From Micromonospora echinospora (lineage in GTDB: Bacteria > Actinomycetota > Actinomycetes > Mycobacteriales > Micromonosporaceae): DNA of 64,000 nucleotides. Shown here piece after piece: positions 55,885-64,000 of the stretch. The notes under the pieces were generated by a model. The model saw only the letters and a list, made by a program, of their open reading frames with translations. It ran no database searches and was not told the DNA's origin. The position numbers were made by a program, and so were the translations under genes. Numbering within the stretch: position 1 is the first letter of the stretch; every line of letters begins with the position of its first letter. Location of the stretch: positions 1,736,001 to 1,800,000 of the forward strand of contig NZ_LT607413.1 in assembly GCF_900091495.1 (NCBI RefSeq). The letters are read 5' to 3'.

Positions 55885-57206
55885 CGGTCACAACCACCCA
55901 TCACGGGGTCCAGCGAGGCGCCACCGGCGATCACGTCGGCGATCAGGCCACCCTCGGCCATGGCCGGGAGCGCCTGGAGGTTGACGAAGCTCGGCTCCCG
56001 GTAGTGCACCCGGTACGGCCGGGTGCCGCCGTCGGAGACCGCGTGCACGCCCAGCTCGCCCCGGGGCGCCTCGATCGCCACGTAGACCTGGCCCGGCGGG
56101 ACCCGGAACCCCTCGGTGACGAGCTTGAAGTGGTGGATCAGCGACTCCATCGACTGACCCATGATCTTCGCGACGTGCTCCAGCGAGTTGCCCATGCCGT
56201 CGACGCCGATGGCGAGCTGCGCCGGCCAGGCGATCTTCTTGTCGGCGACCATCACCGGTCCCGGCTTCAGCCGGTCCAGCGCCTGCTCGACGATCTTGAG
56301 CGACTCCCGCATCTCGGCGAGCCGGACCTGGTAGCGGCCCCAGACGTCGCCGTCCGGGTGGGTCGGGACGTCGAAGTCGTACGTCTCGTAGCCGCAGTAC
56401 GGATCGGTCTTGCGGAGGTCCCAGGGGAGCCCGGCGGAGCGGAGCACCGGCCCGGTCACGCCGAGCGCCAGGCATCCGGTCACGTCGAGCACGGCGACGT
56501 TCTTCGTCCGCTCGACCCAGATCGGCTGCCCGGAGAGGAGGTCCTCGTACTCGTCGAGCTTCTTCGGCATCTCCTTGAGGAACTTGCGGATCTTGACGAT
56601 CGCGTCGTCCGGCACGTCCTGGGCGACCCCGCCCGGCCGGACGTACGCGTGGTTCATCCGCAGGCCGGTGACGAGCTCGAAGATCTCGAGGATGTACTCC
56701 CGCTCCCGGAAGCCGTAGAGCATGATCGAGATCGCGCCCAGCTCCATGCCGGTGGTGGCCAGCCAGACCAGGTGCGAGGAGATCCGGTTCAGCTCCATCA
56801 TCAGGACCCGGATCGTGGTGGCCCGCTCGGTGATCTGCTCCTCGATCCCGAGCAGCTTCTCCACCGCCAGGGAGTACGCCGTCTCGTTGAAGATCGGGGC
56901 GAGGTAGTCCATCCGGGTCACGAAGGTCGAGCCCTGCACCCAGTTGCGGTATTCGAGGTTCTTCTCGATCCCGGTGTGCAGGTAGCCGACGACCGTACGC
57001 ATCTCGCGGACGGTCTCGCCCTCCAGATCCAGGATCAGCCGCAGCACGCCGTGCGTGGACGGGTGCTGCGGACCCATGTTGACGACGATCCGCTCGTCGT
57101 TGATCGGGTCGGTGCCGGAGACGACCTGGTCCCAGTCCCCGCCGGTGACGGTGAAGACCCTGCCCTCGGTCGTCTCGCGCTCGGTGGCGTAGCTCGGGGT
57201 GCTCAC
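55881..57206 (-). CDS. nuoD: NADH-quinone oxidoreductase subunit D
   Basis: 441 aa, 49-kDa subunit of the quinone site. Signatures [20 protein letters not shown] (quinone-binding His region), [14 protein letters not shown] and [20 protein letters not shown], then the C-terminal [18 protein letters not shown] and DPVMGGCDR end. GTG 57206 overlaps the nuoC stop. Confidence 0.97.
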   Translation of the reverse strand: MSTPSYATERETTEGRVFTVTGGDWDQVVSGTDPINDERIVVNMGPQHPSTHGVLRLILDLEGETVREMRTVVGYLHTGIEKNLEYRNWVQGSTFVTRMDYLAPIFNETAYSLAVEKLLGIEEQITERATTIRVLMMELNRISSHLVWLATTGMELGAISIMLYGFREREYILEIFELVTGLRMNHAYVRPGGVAQDVPDDAIVKIRKFLKEMPKKLDEYEDLLSGQPIWVERTKNVAVLDVTGCLALGVTGPVLRSAGLPWDLRKTDPYCGYETYDFDVPTHPDGDVWGRYQVRLAEMRESLKIVEQALDRLKPGPVMVADKKIAWPAQLAIGVDGMGNSLEHVAKIMGQSMESLIHHFKLVTEGFRVPPGQVYVAIEAPRGELGVHAVSDGGTRPYRVHYREPSFVNLQALPAMAEGGLIADVIAGGASLDPVMGGCDR

Positions 57207-57940
57207 TGGTAGGACCTCCGCTGGTCTGGCGGTGGGATCTCGGCGCCCTTGTACTCGACGGGGACGCCGCCGAGCGGGTAGTCCTTACGCTGCGGGTGCC
57301 CCTCCCAGTCGTCCGGCATGAGGATCCGGGTCAGGTTGGGGTGACCGTCGAAGAGGACACCGAACATGTCGTACGCTTCCCGCTCCTGCCAGTCGGCGGT
57401 CGGGTAGACGGCGGTGACGCTCGGCAGGTGCGGGTTCTCGGCCGGCACGGCGACCTCCAGCCGCACCCGGCGGCGGTAGGTCATCGAGGTCAGGTGGTAG
57501 ACCACGTGCAGTCGGCGCTCGTCCGCGCCGAGGTAGTCCACCCCGGAGACCGAGGAGCAGAGCTCGAAGCGGAGGGCCAGGTCGTCCCGCATCACCTGGC
57601 AGACCTCGGCGATCTTCTCCGGGCGGACGTGCAGGGTCAGCTCGCCCCGGTCGACGACGACCTTCTCGATCGCCTCGCCGAAGGCCGGGTACGCCTCCTC
57701 CAGCGCGTCGCGGACCTCGTCGAAGTAGCCGCCGTACGGCCGGGCGGCCTCCTCGATCGGCCGACGCGGCCGGACCAGGCCACCGAAGCCGGAGGTGTCA
57801 CCGGACCCCTGGATGCCGAACATGCCCCGACCGGCCGGGCTGGCCGGCGGGTACTCGGCGGGCGCGGTGCTGCTCGCCCCGGCCGGCGTCACCGGCACCG
57901 GGACGCCCCCGTCGTTCGGCTTGTCGTTCGGAGCCGTCAT
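57203..57940 (-). CDS. nuoC: NADH-quinone oxidoreductase subunit C
   Basis: 245 aa from ATG 57940, overlapping the nuoB stop; a longer open frame upstream lies in nuoB. Typical 30-kDa subunit with [20 protein letters not shown] and [20 protein letters not shown], then [13 protein letters not shown] Pro/Gly-rich N-terminal extension of about 60 residues precedes the conserved domain. Confidence 0.96.
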   Translation of the reverse strand: MTAPNDKPNDGGVPVPVTPAGASSTAPAEYPPASPAGRGMFGIQGSGDTSGFGGLVRPRRPIEEAARPYGGYFDEVRDALEEAYPAFGEAIEKVVVDRGELTLHVRPEKIAEVCQVMRDDLALRFELCSSVSGVDYLGADERRLHVVYHLTSMTYRRRVRLEVAVPAENPHLPSVTAVYPTADWQEREAYDMFGVLFDGHPNLTRILMPDDWEGHPQRKDYPLGGVPVEYKGAEIPPPDQRRSYQ

Positions 57941-58614
57941 TTGATGCCCCCGTACGGGTGGAGGTGGTTCTGGGCGTTCATCCAGTTCTCGATCCGGAGC
58001 TGCTCCTCGCGCCCCTCCCGGACCGCCTGGGTCCACTCGGCGCGGCGGGCCTTGTCCTCGCGGTACGACGACGGCATCGAGCCGTACGGGACGACGGGCA
58101 CGTCACCGCGGGCCTGGCGGGCCTCCAGCATCTTGCGGCCGTTCGGGCCGAGCGGCTCGTGCCCGATCTTCTCGCGGAGCTTGAGGATCGCGTCGATCAG
58201 CATCTCCGGGCGGGGCGGGCAGCCGGGGAGGTACATGTCGACCGGGACGACATGGTCGACGCCCTGGACGATGGCGTAGTTGTTGAACATCCCGCCGCTG
58301 CTGGCGCAGACGCCCATCGAGAGCACCCAGCGGGGCTCGGCCATCTGGTCGTAGATCTGCCGCAGGACCGGGGCCATCTTCTGGCTCACCCGACCCGCGA
58401 CGATCATCAGGTCGGCCTGCCGGGGCGAGGCGCGGAACACCTCCATGCCCCAGCGGCCCATGTCGTAGTGCGGGCCACCGGCCGCCATCATCTCGATCGC
58501 GCAGCAGGCCAGGCCGAAGGTGGCGCCCCAGACCGACGACTTCCGCGACCAGTTGACCAGCTTCTCCACCGAGGTCAGCAGGATGCCGGCGGGAAGCTTC
58601 TCCTCGATACCCAT
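57937..58614 (-). CDS. nuoB: NADH-quinone oxidoreductase subunit B
   Basis: 225 aa. Terminal [4Fe-4S] cluster N2 ligands all present: C37 and C38 ([10 protein letters not shown]), C103 ([10 protein letters not shown]), C132 ([10 protein letters not shown]). C-terminal extension of about 60 residues. ATG 58614 follows GAGG and starts 14 bp after nuoA. Confidence 0.97.
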   Translation of the reverse strand: MGIEEKLPAGILLTSVEKLVNWSRKSSVWGATFGLACCAIEMMAAGGPHYDMGRWGMEVFRASPRQADLMIVAGRVSQKMAPVLRQIYDQMAEPRWVLSMGVCASSGGMFNNYAIVQGVDHVVPVDMYLPGCPPRPEMLIDAILKLREKIGHEPLGPNGRKMLEARQARGDVPVVPYGSMPSSYREDKARRAEWTQAVREGREEQLRIENWMNAQNHLHPYGGIK

Positions 58615-58628
58615 GTGAGGTTCCTCCC

Positions 58629-58994
58629 TCAGTCCCAGTCCAGGCCGCCACGCCGCCAGACATAGGCGTACGCGACGAAGACCGCGACGATGAACAGGAC
58701 CATCTCCACGAAGCCGAAGATCGGCAGGGCGTCGAACGAGACCGCCCAGGGGTAGAGGAAGATGATCTCGATGTCGAAGACGATGAAGAGCATCGCCGTC
58801 AGGTAGAACTTGATCGGGAACCGGCCCCCGCCGACCGGCTGCGGGCTCGGCTCGATGCCGCACTCGTACGCCTCGAGCTTGGCCTTGTTGTAGCGGCGCG
58901 GGCCGGCGAGGCGGGCGCCGGCGATCGAGAAGATCGCGAACGCCGTGGCGAGGGCGAACAGCCCGATGATGGGTGCGTAAGGCGAGAGCGTCAT
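58629..58994 (-). CDS. nuoA: NADH-quinone oxidoreductase subunit A
   Basis: 121 aa, three helices, with [20 protein letters not shown] (switch loop Cys) and [19 protein letters not shown]. First gene of nuoA-N. Promoter expected in 58995-59083, where the minus strand reads GTTAATAGTGTGA (a plausible -10), but no clear -35 was seen. Ribosome site AGGAG. Confidence 0.96.
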   Translation of the reverse strand: MTLSPYAPIIGLFALATAFAIFSIAGARLAGPRRYNKAKLEAYECGIEPSPQPVGGGRFPIKFYLTAMLFIVFDIEIIFLYPWAVSFDALPIFGFVEMVLFIVAVFVAYAYVWRRGGLDWD

Positions 58995-59083
58995 GGTTGT
59001 CTCCTGCTCGTCCTTCCCTGCCCTCGGTGGTTGGCGAAATCACACTATTAACTTCACCTCCGGCAACCTGCGCCGGGGTGCGG

Positions 59084-60358
59084 CTAGACCGCTGGGGCCG
59101 CCTTCGTCATCGCGTTGATGACCCGGTCCATCGCGTCCCCGCCACGCGGGTCGGTCAGGTTGGCCAGCAGCTTCAGCACGAAGCGCATGAGCATCGGGTG
59201 CGGCATGCCGTGCTTGGTGGCGATCCGCATGATCTCCGGTCGGCCGATCAGCTTCACGAAGATCCCGCCGAGGCGGTAGTAGCCGCCGAACCGCGCCTTC
59301 AGCTCCGTCGGGTACGCCGTCAGCGCCCGCTCGCGCTCCGCGCCCGCCGGCCGGGCCAGCGCCTGCACCGCGATCTCCGCGGCCAGCTCGCCGGACTCCA
59401 TCGCGTACGCGATGCCCTCGCCGTTGAAGGGGTTGACCATGCCGCCCGAGTCGCCGACCAGCAGCACGCCCCGGGTGTAGTGCGGCACCCGGTTGAAGCC
59501 CATCGGCAGCGCCGCGCCGAGGATCGGACCCTCGGCGTTCGCCTCGTCGGTCATGCCCCAGTCGGCCGGGGTGTTGGCCAGCCAGTCGGTGAGCAGTCGC
59601 CGGTAGTTCGTCTTGCCGAAGGCGGAGGAGGAGTTGAGCACGCCCAGGCCGACGTTGACCCGGCCGTCACCGAGGCCGAAGATCCAGCCGTACCCGGGCA
59701 GCAGCGCGTCGCTGCCCTTGCTGCGCAGTTCGAGCCAGGACTCGAGGTAGTTGTCGTCGTGCTTGGCCGGGCAGCGGTAGTACCGCCGGACCGCCACGCC
59801 GATCGGGCGGTCTTCCCGCTTGGCCAGGCCGAGCGCGAGGGGGAACCGGCCGGAGACGCCGTCGGCGGCGACCACCAGCGGGGCGTGGAAGGTGGCCGGG
59901 ACCTTGTCCGGGCCGACCTCGGCCTCGACGCCGGTGACCCGGCCGGTGGGGTCGAGCACCGGACCCATGACGTTCACGCCGGTGCGCAGCTCGGCACCGG
60001 CCGCGACGGCCCGTTGGGCGAGCAGGTCGTCGAAGTCCAGCCGGGTGCGCACGAGCCCGTAGTTGGGGAAGCTGGCCAGGTCGGGCCAGTCCAGCTCCAG
60101 CCGGAGGCCGCCGCCGATCACCCGCAGGCCCCGGTTCTGGAGCCAGCCGGCCTCGGGCGAGGTGTCCACGCCCATCCGGATGAGCTGCCGGACCGCGCGC
60201 GGGGTCAGCCCGTCACCGCAGACCTTCTCCCGGGGGAACTCGGTCTTCTCCAGCAGCAGCACCCGGGCTCCGTGCCGCGCCAGGTGGTACGCGGTCGCCG
60301 AGCCGCCGGGTCCGGCGCCCACGACGATCACGTCGGCGTCGTGCTCCACCGTCGTCAT
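59084..60358 (-). CDS. menJ: Geranylgeranyl reductase-family flavoprotein (MenJ-like menaquinone reductase)
   Basis: 424 aa. FAD-binding Rossmann motif [20 protein letters not shown] with the downstream Glu ([20 protein letters not shown]), plus the second FAD block [20 protein letters not shown]. In mycobacteria the orthologue saturates the beta-isoprene unit of menaquinone. Position between menG and nuoA supports the same job. ATG 60358 behind GGAGGAGG. A near-consensus Rex operator lies 22 bp upstream. Confidence 0.88.
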   Translation of the reverse strand: MTTVEHDADVIVVGAGPGGSATAYHLARHGARVLLLEKTEFPREKVCGDGLTPRAVRQLIRMGVDTSPEAGWLQNRGLRVIGGGLRLELDWPDLASFPNYGLVRTRLDFDDLLAQRAVAAGAELRTGVNVMGPVLDPTGRVTGVEAEVGPDKVPATFHAPLVVAADGVSGRFPLALGLAKREDRPIGVAVRRYYRCPAKHDDNYLESWLELRSKGSDALLPGYGWIFGLGDGRVNVGLGVLNSSSAFGKTNYRRLLTDWLANTPADWGMTDEANAEGPILGAALPMGFNRVPHYTRGVLLVGDSGGMVNPFNGEGIAYAMESGELAAEIAVQALARPAGAERERALTAYPTELKARFGGYYRLGGIFVKLIGRPEIMRIATKHGMPHPMLMRFVLKLLANLTDPRGGDAMDRVINAMTKAAPAV

Positions 60359-60379
60359 CCGGGCCTCCTCCCCATACGC

Positions 60380-60397
60380 TCGTGAAACACTTCACAA
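60380..60397. promoter_or_regulatory. Candidate Rex operator upstream of menJ
   Basis: The minus strand reads TTGTGAAGTGTTTCACGA; the Rex consensus is TTGTGAANNNNTTCACAA, so 13 of 14 defined bases match. A possible -10 (TAGACT, minus strand 60417-60412) would place the site just inside the transcript, fitting repression. Rex releases DNA when NADH rises. Confidence 0.6.
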
Positions 60398-60442
60398 GCC
60401 AGTCGGGGAGGAGTCTATGACCGTCATTACCCCCGCCCAGGG

Positions 60443-60461
60443 TTAGGTGACCCTAACTTGC
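60443..60461. promoter_or_regulatory. Weak iron-box-like palindrome
   Basis: TTAGGTGACCCTAACTTGC matches the IdeR/DmdR iron box at 13 of 19 positions and has GTTAGG/CCTAAC arms. Too weak to claim binding. Confidence 0.2.
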
Positions 60462-60494
60462 CTGGAGGGGGGTCCTGGAGACCTGAGTGAGCAC

Positions 60495-60725
60495 TCAGGG
60501 ATGACCGGGAGTGACCCTGTCCAGGCCCACGTCGAGCCGGATCGCCTCGGGCAACTGGTCGCGCAGCGCCCCGCCGGCCACCCGGTCCAGGGCGGCCAGC
60601 ACCTCCGCCACCACCTGCCGGACGGTGGCCGGGTCGGCACCGGCGAGCTGCCGGAGCTGGTCGACGAGTTCGCGCGTGTCGTCCTCGTCGGCAACCACCC
60701 GGTACGCCTCGTCTGCTCCCGTCAT
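60495..60725 (-). CDS. Small helical hypothetical protein
   Basis: 76 aa, ATG 60725. Mostly helical and acidic (ELVDQLRQLAGADPATVRQV, then VAEVLAALDRVAGGALRDQL). No cofactor or membrane motif. Lies between menG and menJ, 60 bp from menG and 136 bp from menJ. May be part of the menaquinone cluster, but nothing in the sequence shows a function. Confidence 0.65.
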   Translation of the reverse strand: MTGADEAYRVVADEDDTRELVDQLRQLAGADPATVRQVVAEVLAALDRVAGGALRDQLPEAIRLDVGLDRVTPGHP

Positions 60726-60785
60726 GGCGGACAGCCTACGGGGGCAAAGGCCGCCAAAAAGGGATAACAGGGAACGTGAGGGTGA

Positions 60786-61496
60786 CTAGTCGCGGACCGC
60801 CCGGTGCAGCGCCGCGATGCCGCCGGTCAGGTTGCGCCAGGCCACCCGGCCCCACCCCGAGGCACCGATCCGCGCGGCCAGCGCCGGCTGGTCGGGCCAG
60901 GCCCGGATCGACTCGGCGAGGTAGACGTAGGCGTCCGGGTTGCTGGAGACCGACCGGGCCACCGTGGGCAGCGACCGCATCAGGTACGACAGGTAGACCG
61001 TCCGGAACGCGGGGTTGGTGGGGGTGCTGAACTCGCAGACCACCAGCCGCCCGCCGGGACGCGTGACCCGGGCCAGCTCGCGCAGGGCCGCGTCCGGGTC
61101 CGACACGTTACGCAACGCGAAGGAGATGGTCACCGCGTCGAAGGTCGCGTCGGCGAAGGGCAGCCGCAGCGCGTCCCCGGCGAGCAGCGGCACCTCCGGC
61201 CGTACCCGCCGCCCGGCGGCGAGCATGCCCAGACTCAGGTCGGCGCCGACGGCGTACGCCCCGCTGCGGGCCAGTTCCTCGGTGGAGACCCCGGTGCCGG
61301 CGCCCACGTCCAGCACCCGCTCACCCGGCTCCAGGGCCAGTGCGGCCCGGGTCGCCCGGCGCCACCCCCGGTCCTGCCCGAAGGAGAGCACGGTGTTGGT
61401 CAGGTCGTATCGAGCGGCCACGCCGTCGAACATCGCGGCGACCTCGTGCGGCTGCTTGTCCAGACTGGCGCGCTGGCCCTGCGGGGTACGGCTCAC
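60786..61496 (-). CDS. menG: Demethylmenaquinone methyltransferase
   Basis: 236 aa from GTG 61496 ([20 protein letters not shown]); the frame open upstream crosses a terminator hairpin and is rejected. SAM-binding motif [19 protein letters not shown], UbiE/MenG signatures [20 protein letters not shown] and [20 protein letters not shown], then [17 protein letters not shown]. Catalyses the last ring methylation of menaquinone. Neighbours menJ, nuo and the polyprenyl synthase complete the picture. Confidence 0.95.
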   Translation of the reverse strand: MSRTPQGQRASLDKQPHEVAAMFDGVAARYDLTNTVLSFGQDRGWRRATRAALALEPGERVLDVGAGTGVSTEELARSGAYAVGADLSLGMLAAGRRVRPEVPLLAGDALRLPFADATFDAVTISFALRNVSDPDAALRELARVTRPGGRLVVCEFSTPTNPAFRTVYLSYLMRSLPTVARSVSSNPDAYVYLAESIRAWPDQPALAARIGASGWGRVAWRNLTGGIAALHRAVRD

Positions 61497-61525
61497 GCCC
61501 CCACTCTGCCAGCCCGATGCACGAC

Positions 61526-61563
61526 GGGGCCGGGCGGGATGGTCACCCATCCCGCCCGGCCCC
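61526..61563 (-). terminator. Terminator of the LPVTG protein gene at 61580
   Basis: 17-bp perfect stem (61526-61542 with 61547-61563), TCAC/GTGA loop, 16 bp after the stop. Its core (GATGGTCACCCATC) is almost repeated in the hairpin after the paralogous gene at 62937. Confidence 0.75.
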
Positions 61564-61579
61564 GGGCGTCAGCAGGACG

Positions 61580-62791
61580 TCAGTTGGTGGACTTCTCGTC
61601 GGCCGGGGTCACCAGCACCACCCGACGGCGGCGGGAGAGCACCAGCAGCGCGCCCCCGACCAGCAGGACGGTGCCGCCGACGCCACCGATCAGACCGGCC
61701 TGGACACCGGTCACCGGCAGCCCGCCGTCGCCGCCACCGCTACCGCCACCCGCCGCCGGCGGGACGCTCGGCGAGACCGACGGCGAGGCACTCGGGCCCG
61801 GCGTCGGGGTGGTCAGGTCGACGAAGACGTCGAAGAGCGCGCTGTTGTCGATGTCGTCGACCTCGCTGAACGCCCGGCGCTGGGCCGGTCCGGCGACCTC
61901 CGGCTCCTCCTCCGGCTCGCCCGCGAGGGCCCGGTCCAGGCCGGCGGCGTAGATGTTGCCGATCCGCAGCACCGGCTCGGTGACCTCCTTGGCCACCTTC
62001 ACCCGGACGCTGTCGGTGTAGTACTCACCCGGCTTCAGCACCACGGCCGGGTCGTCGCAGAACGCCTGGGCGATCCCGAGGAAGTCCTCCTGGACGCAGT
62101 TCTCCGGCAGCTCGGCGAAGCTGACCCCGGCCGGCAGGGAGATCAGGTAGAACAGCCCGGTCGCCCGCCGGCTGCCGCCGTTGTAGACGGCCCAGTCCAG
62201 CGGGGCGGTCTCACCTGGACGGACCGGCCGCAGGCCGGTCTCCTCGTCACCGTCGACCTCGACGTCGGCGTAGACGTCCTGGGCCCAGGTGACCAGGTCG
62301 TAGCCGGGCTTGGTCACGGTGAGGTCGACCTCGACGGTGTTGTCCTCCGGGTCCGCCTCGGCGGTCTCGGAGGTGATGGAGACCACCAGGGTGCCGGCGG
62401 GACCACGCGTACCGGTGCTGAACAGCGGGATGCCGAAGTCCTCGCTGGTCCCGGCGGAGAGGTCGCCGAGGACACAGGAGTAGACGGCCTTGCCCTGCTG
62501 CTGGCAGCCGTCCGGCACGAAGAAGCCGACCCTCTTGTGGTTGACCTTCCGGGCGTCCACCTTGACGGTGACGTTGCGGGCGTCCGCCGTGCTTCGGGTG
62601 TTGTCCACGGTGAACTTGAAGGGCTTGGCCTTGGCCTCGGAGACGCCCCTGGCGATCTGGCCGCTGAGCGGAATGAGGTTCAGGTCGACCTGGTCGGCCG
62701 CCTGGGCCGGCGCGCCGACCGCGACCAACCCGGCCGTGAGCAGGGTCACGGCGCCAGTTCGGGCCAGCGCCGCGCGGGTGAACAGGTTCAT
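61580..62791 (-). CDS. LPXTG-anchored surface protein
   Basis: 403 aa from ATG 62791. Sec signal at 1-31 (RTGAVTLLTAGLVAVGAPAQA). Two or three beta-sandwich repeats with few Cys (DGCQQQGKAVYSC, ENCVQEDFLGIAQAFC) likely forming disulfides. Pro/Ser spacer (PTPGPSASPSVSPSVPP) then sortase motif LPVTG at 358-362, a hydrophobic helix and RRRR. Unusually, 13 more residues follow the Arg cluster (VVLVTPADEKSTN). Paralogous in tail and layout to the next gene. Confidence 0.85.
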   Translation of the reverse strand: MNLFTRAALARTGAVTLLTAGLVAVGAPAQAADQVDLNLIPLSGQIARGVSEAKAKPFKFTVDNTRSTADARNVTVKVDARKVNHKRVGFFVPDGCQQQGKAVYSCVLGDLSAGTSEDFGIPLFSTGTRGPAGTLVVSITSETAEADPEDNTVEVDLTVTKPGYDLVTWAQDVYADVEVDGDEETGLRPVRPGETAPLDWAVYNGGSRRATGLFYLISLPAGVSFAELPENCVQEDFLGIAQAFCDDPAVVLKPGEYYTDSVRVKVAKEVTEPVLRIGNIYAAGLDRALAGEPEEEPEVAGPAQRRAFSEVDDIDNSALFDVFVDLTTPTPGPSASPSVSPSVPPAAGGGSGGGDGGLPVTGVQAGLIGGVGGTVLLVGGALLVLSRRRRVVLVTPADEKSTN

Positions 62792-62856
62792 GCGGTCCCT
62801 CGGAGTTGCGAGCGTGAGGTGGGGGCGGCCCGGGTCGGACCGCACCTGGAAACGGT

Positions 62857-62886
62857 GGGGGCGGGACGGTCACCCATCCCGCCCCC
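62857..62886 (-). terminator. Terminator of the LPVTG protein gene at 62937
   Basis: 10-bp stem (62857-62866 with 62877-62886) with loop CGGTCACCCA, 50 bp after the stop; related in sequence to the hairpin at 61526. Confidence 0.65.
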
Positions 62887-62936
62887 CTCGCGGTGCGTTA
62901 TGTAGACGGCCCGCACGGGCCGGTTGAGGACGACCG

Positions 62937-64000
62937 TCAGACGGTCGACGTCTCGTCGCCCGGGGTCACCAGGACCACCCGGCGACGACGGGCGGCCAGG
63001 AACATGGCACCACCGGCGAGCAGCACGGCACCGCCGATCCCGCCGATCAGGCCGGCCTGCGGGCCGGTCACCGGCAGGCCGCCGTCGCCGTCGCCGCCAC
63101 CGGAGCCGCCCCTGGCGGCCACGACGACCGCGTAGCCGTCGGTGTTGTCGCTGGCGTCCACGTCGGCGCCCCGGATGCCGGTGACGTTCTCCGGCAGCTT
63201 GGTGGCCTTCCGGGCGAGACCCCGCAGCGGCTGCGTCGCCACGATCGGCTCGACGGTCACGCTGCCGCCGGTGAGGCTGCCGGCCTTCACGTCCGCTCCG
63301 ACCGAGAGCAGGTGGTAGAAGTCACCGGCGGAGAAGACGTCGTCGTTCTCGTCGGTGTCCTCGTCGACCGGAACCAGCGGAAGCTGGCGGTAGGTGCAGA
63401 CGGCCTCGGTGTTGGCCGCGTTGTACTCGCAGTCCGGCTCCGCCTCGGTGAAGGTCACGCCCTTGGGAAGCTCGACCGTGACGGTGAGACCCCCGGCCGC
63501 CCGGTCACCCTGGTTGACCACGAAGTACTGGAGCACGCCGGTCTCGCCGGCGTGCAGGTCGCCGACGACGGACAGCTCGCCGTTCTCGTCGACCTTCACC
63601 GCCTGCTTCACGTCACCGGCGAGGAGGAGCAGGTCCGGGCCGCTCTCGTCGGTGAACTCGATCGTGGCGGACTTGCTGTTGTTGCTGTCGTCGGTGTCGT
63701 CGGTGGAGGCGATGGAGAAGGTGATCGGGGCCTTGTACGTGCCCTCGAAGCCCTCCTGCTTGAAGAGCACCACCGGGAGCTCGACCGTCTCGCCCGGACC
63801 CGGCAGCAACTCCGACGGCACCTTGCAGGACCAGCCGGCCGCGTTCAGGTCGCAGTCCGGCACGGCCGGAACGGGGACCGCCTTGTCGGTGTCCACCTTC
63901 GACAGGTCCGCGCTGATCGACAGGTCGGTCGGAGTGTTCTTACCCCGATTGGTGACCTTGGCGAAAACGACCTTCCCCTCGCTGCCGGCGGCGACCCGGG
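62937..64000 (-). CDS. LPXTG-anchored surface protein, partial (5' end beyond window)
   Basis: 354 codons visible; the frame is open to the right edge and the start lies outside. Beta-sandwich, DUF11-like stretches (GETGVLQYFVVNQGDRAAGG, then LTVTVELPKGVTF) with Cys pairs, an acidic segment (DEDTDENDD), then LPVTG, hydrophobic helix, RRRR and the 13-residue tail VVLVTPGDETSTV. Same tail as the neighbour, so the pair arose by duplication. Probably displayed on the cell wall by a class E or similar sortase. Confidence 0.85.
   Translation of the reverse strand, partial: RVAAGSEGKVVFAKVTNRGKNTPTDLSISADLSKVDTDKAVPVPAVPDCDLNAAGWSCKVPSELLPGPGETVELPVVLFKQEGFEGTYKAPITFSIASTDDTDDSNNSKSATIEFTDESGPDLLLLAGDVKQAVKVDENGELSVVGDLHAGETGVLQYFVVNQGDRAAGGLTVTVELPKGVTFTEAEPDCEYNAANTEAVCTYRQLPLVPVDEDTDENDDVFSAGDFYHLLSVGADVKAGSLTGGSVTVEPIVATQPLRGLARKATKLPENVTGIRGADVDASDNTDGYAVVVAARGGSGGGDGDGGLPVTGPQAGLIGGIGGAVLLAGGAMFLAARRRRVVLVTPGDETSTV

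Noticed and set aside
60483..60498. Palindrome CTGAGTGAGCACTCAG as a terminator or operator
   Set aside because: Short, no T-run, overlaps the end of the small hypothetical gene; no known regulator matches.

Overview
The window is about 72% G+C, uses many GTG starts and 4-bp ATGA/GTGA gene overlaps, and carries a menaquinone-linked NuoA-N complex, type VII secretion genes, a Ssd/Tad pilus cluster, a 6C small RNA and several ECF sigma factors. Together these point to an actinobacterium, most likely Micromonosporaceae (Micromonospora/Salinispora-like). The genus is inferred from gene content and was not searched.

Layout. 1-3.9 kb (minus): ssd-tadA-tadB-tadC, the Flp/Tad pilus assembly operon, running off the left edge. 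4.2-9.5 kb: accessory genes, namely a membrane protein with a von Hippel-Lindau-like domain, an alpha/beta hydrolase divergent from an ECF56/SigX5-type sigma factor, and a second ECF sigma factor overlapping a membrane-anchored Asp-box protein. 9.5-11.9 kb: a scar of mobile DNA (IS5-family transposase tail, a lower-GC membrane protein, a Rep-like fragment and a tyrosine integrase tail). It ends at a 6C RNA on the minus strand and a HAD hydrolase. As I remember mycobacterial genomes, ssd, the 6C RNA, the HAD gene, a degenerate Fic-like gene, acetyl-CoA synthetase and an epoxide-hydrolase-like gene form a conserved block, so the 4-11.9 kb material looks inserted into it. 13.2-16.1 kb: a TetR-controlled three-gene cassette with two identical operators. 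17.2-19.2 kb: acsA. 19.5-25.0 kb: two secreted M6 (immune inhibitor A-like) metalloproteases, the second behind an attenuator-like leader. 25.2-33.6 kb: the epoxide-hydrolase-like gene and part of a type VII secretion locus (SseB-like protein, mycosin, two WXG100 proteins, EccE). 33.6-41.6 kb: small membrane protein, GNAT, RarD with a perfect 30-bp repeat tail, ECF sigma/anti-sigma pair, secreted PhoX-like protein, IclR/MFS pair. 41.6-61.5 kb (minus): a respiratory island with menG, a small hypothetical, menJ, the complete nuoA-N operon and a polyprenyl diphosphate synthase. 61.6-64 kb: two paralogous sortase-anchored (LPVTG) surface proteins, the second cut by the right edge.

How the genes work together. 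HepT-type synthase (tail), MenG (ring methylation) and MenJ (tail reduction) make menaquinone, the electron acceptor for the NADH dehydrogenase encoded between them; a near-consensus Rex operator in front of menJ would tie this to the NADH/NAD+ ratio. A family of four related palindromic elements with a conserved A-rich loop and co-varying inner stems is scattered through intergenic spaces. No tRNA, rRNA or CRISPR array was seen.
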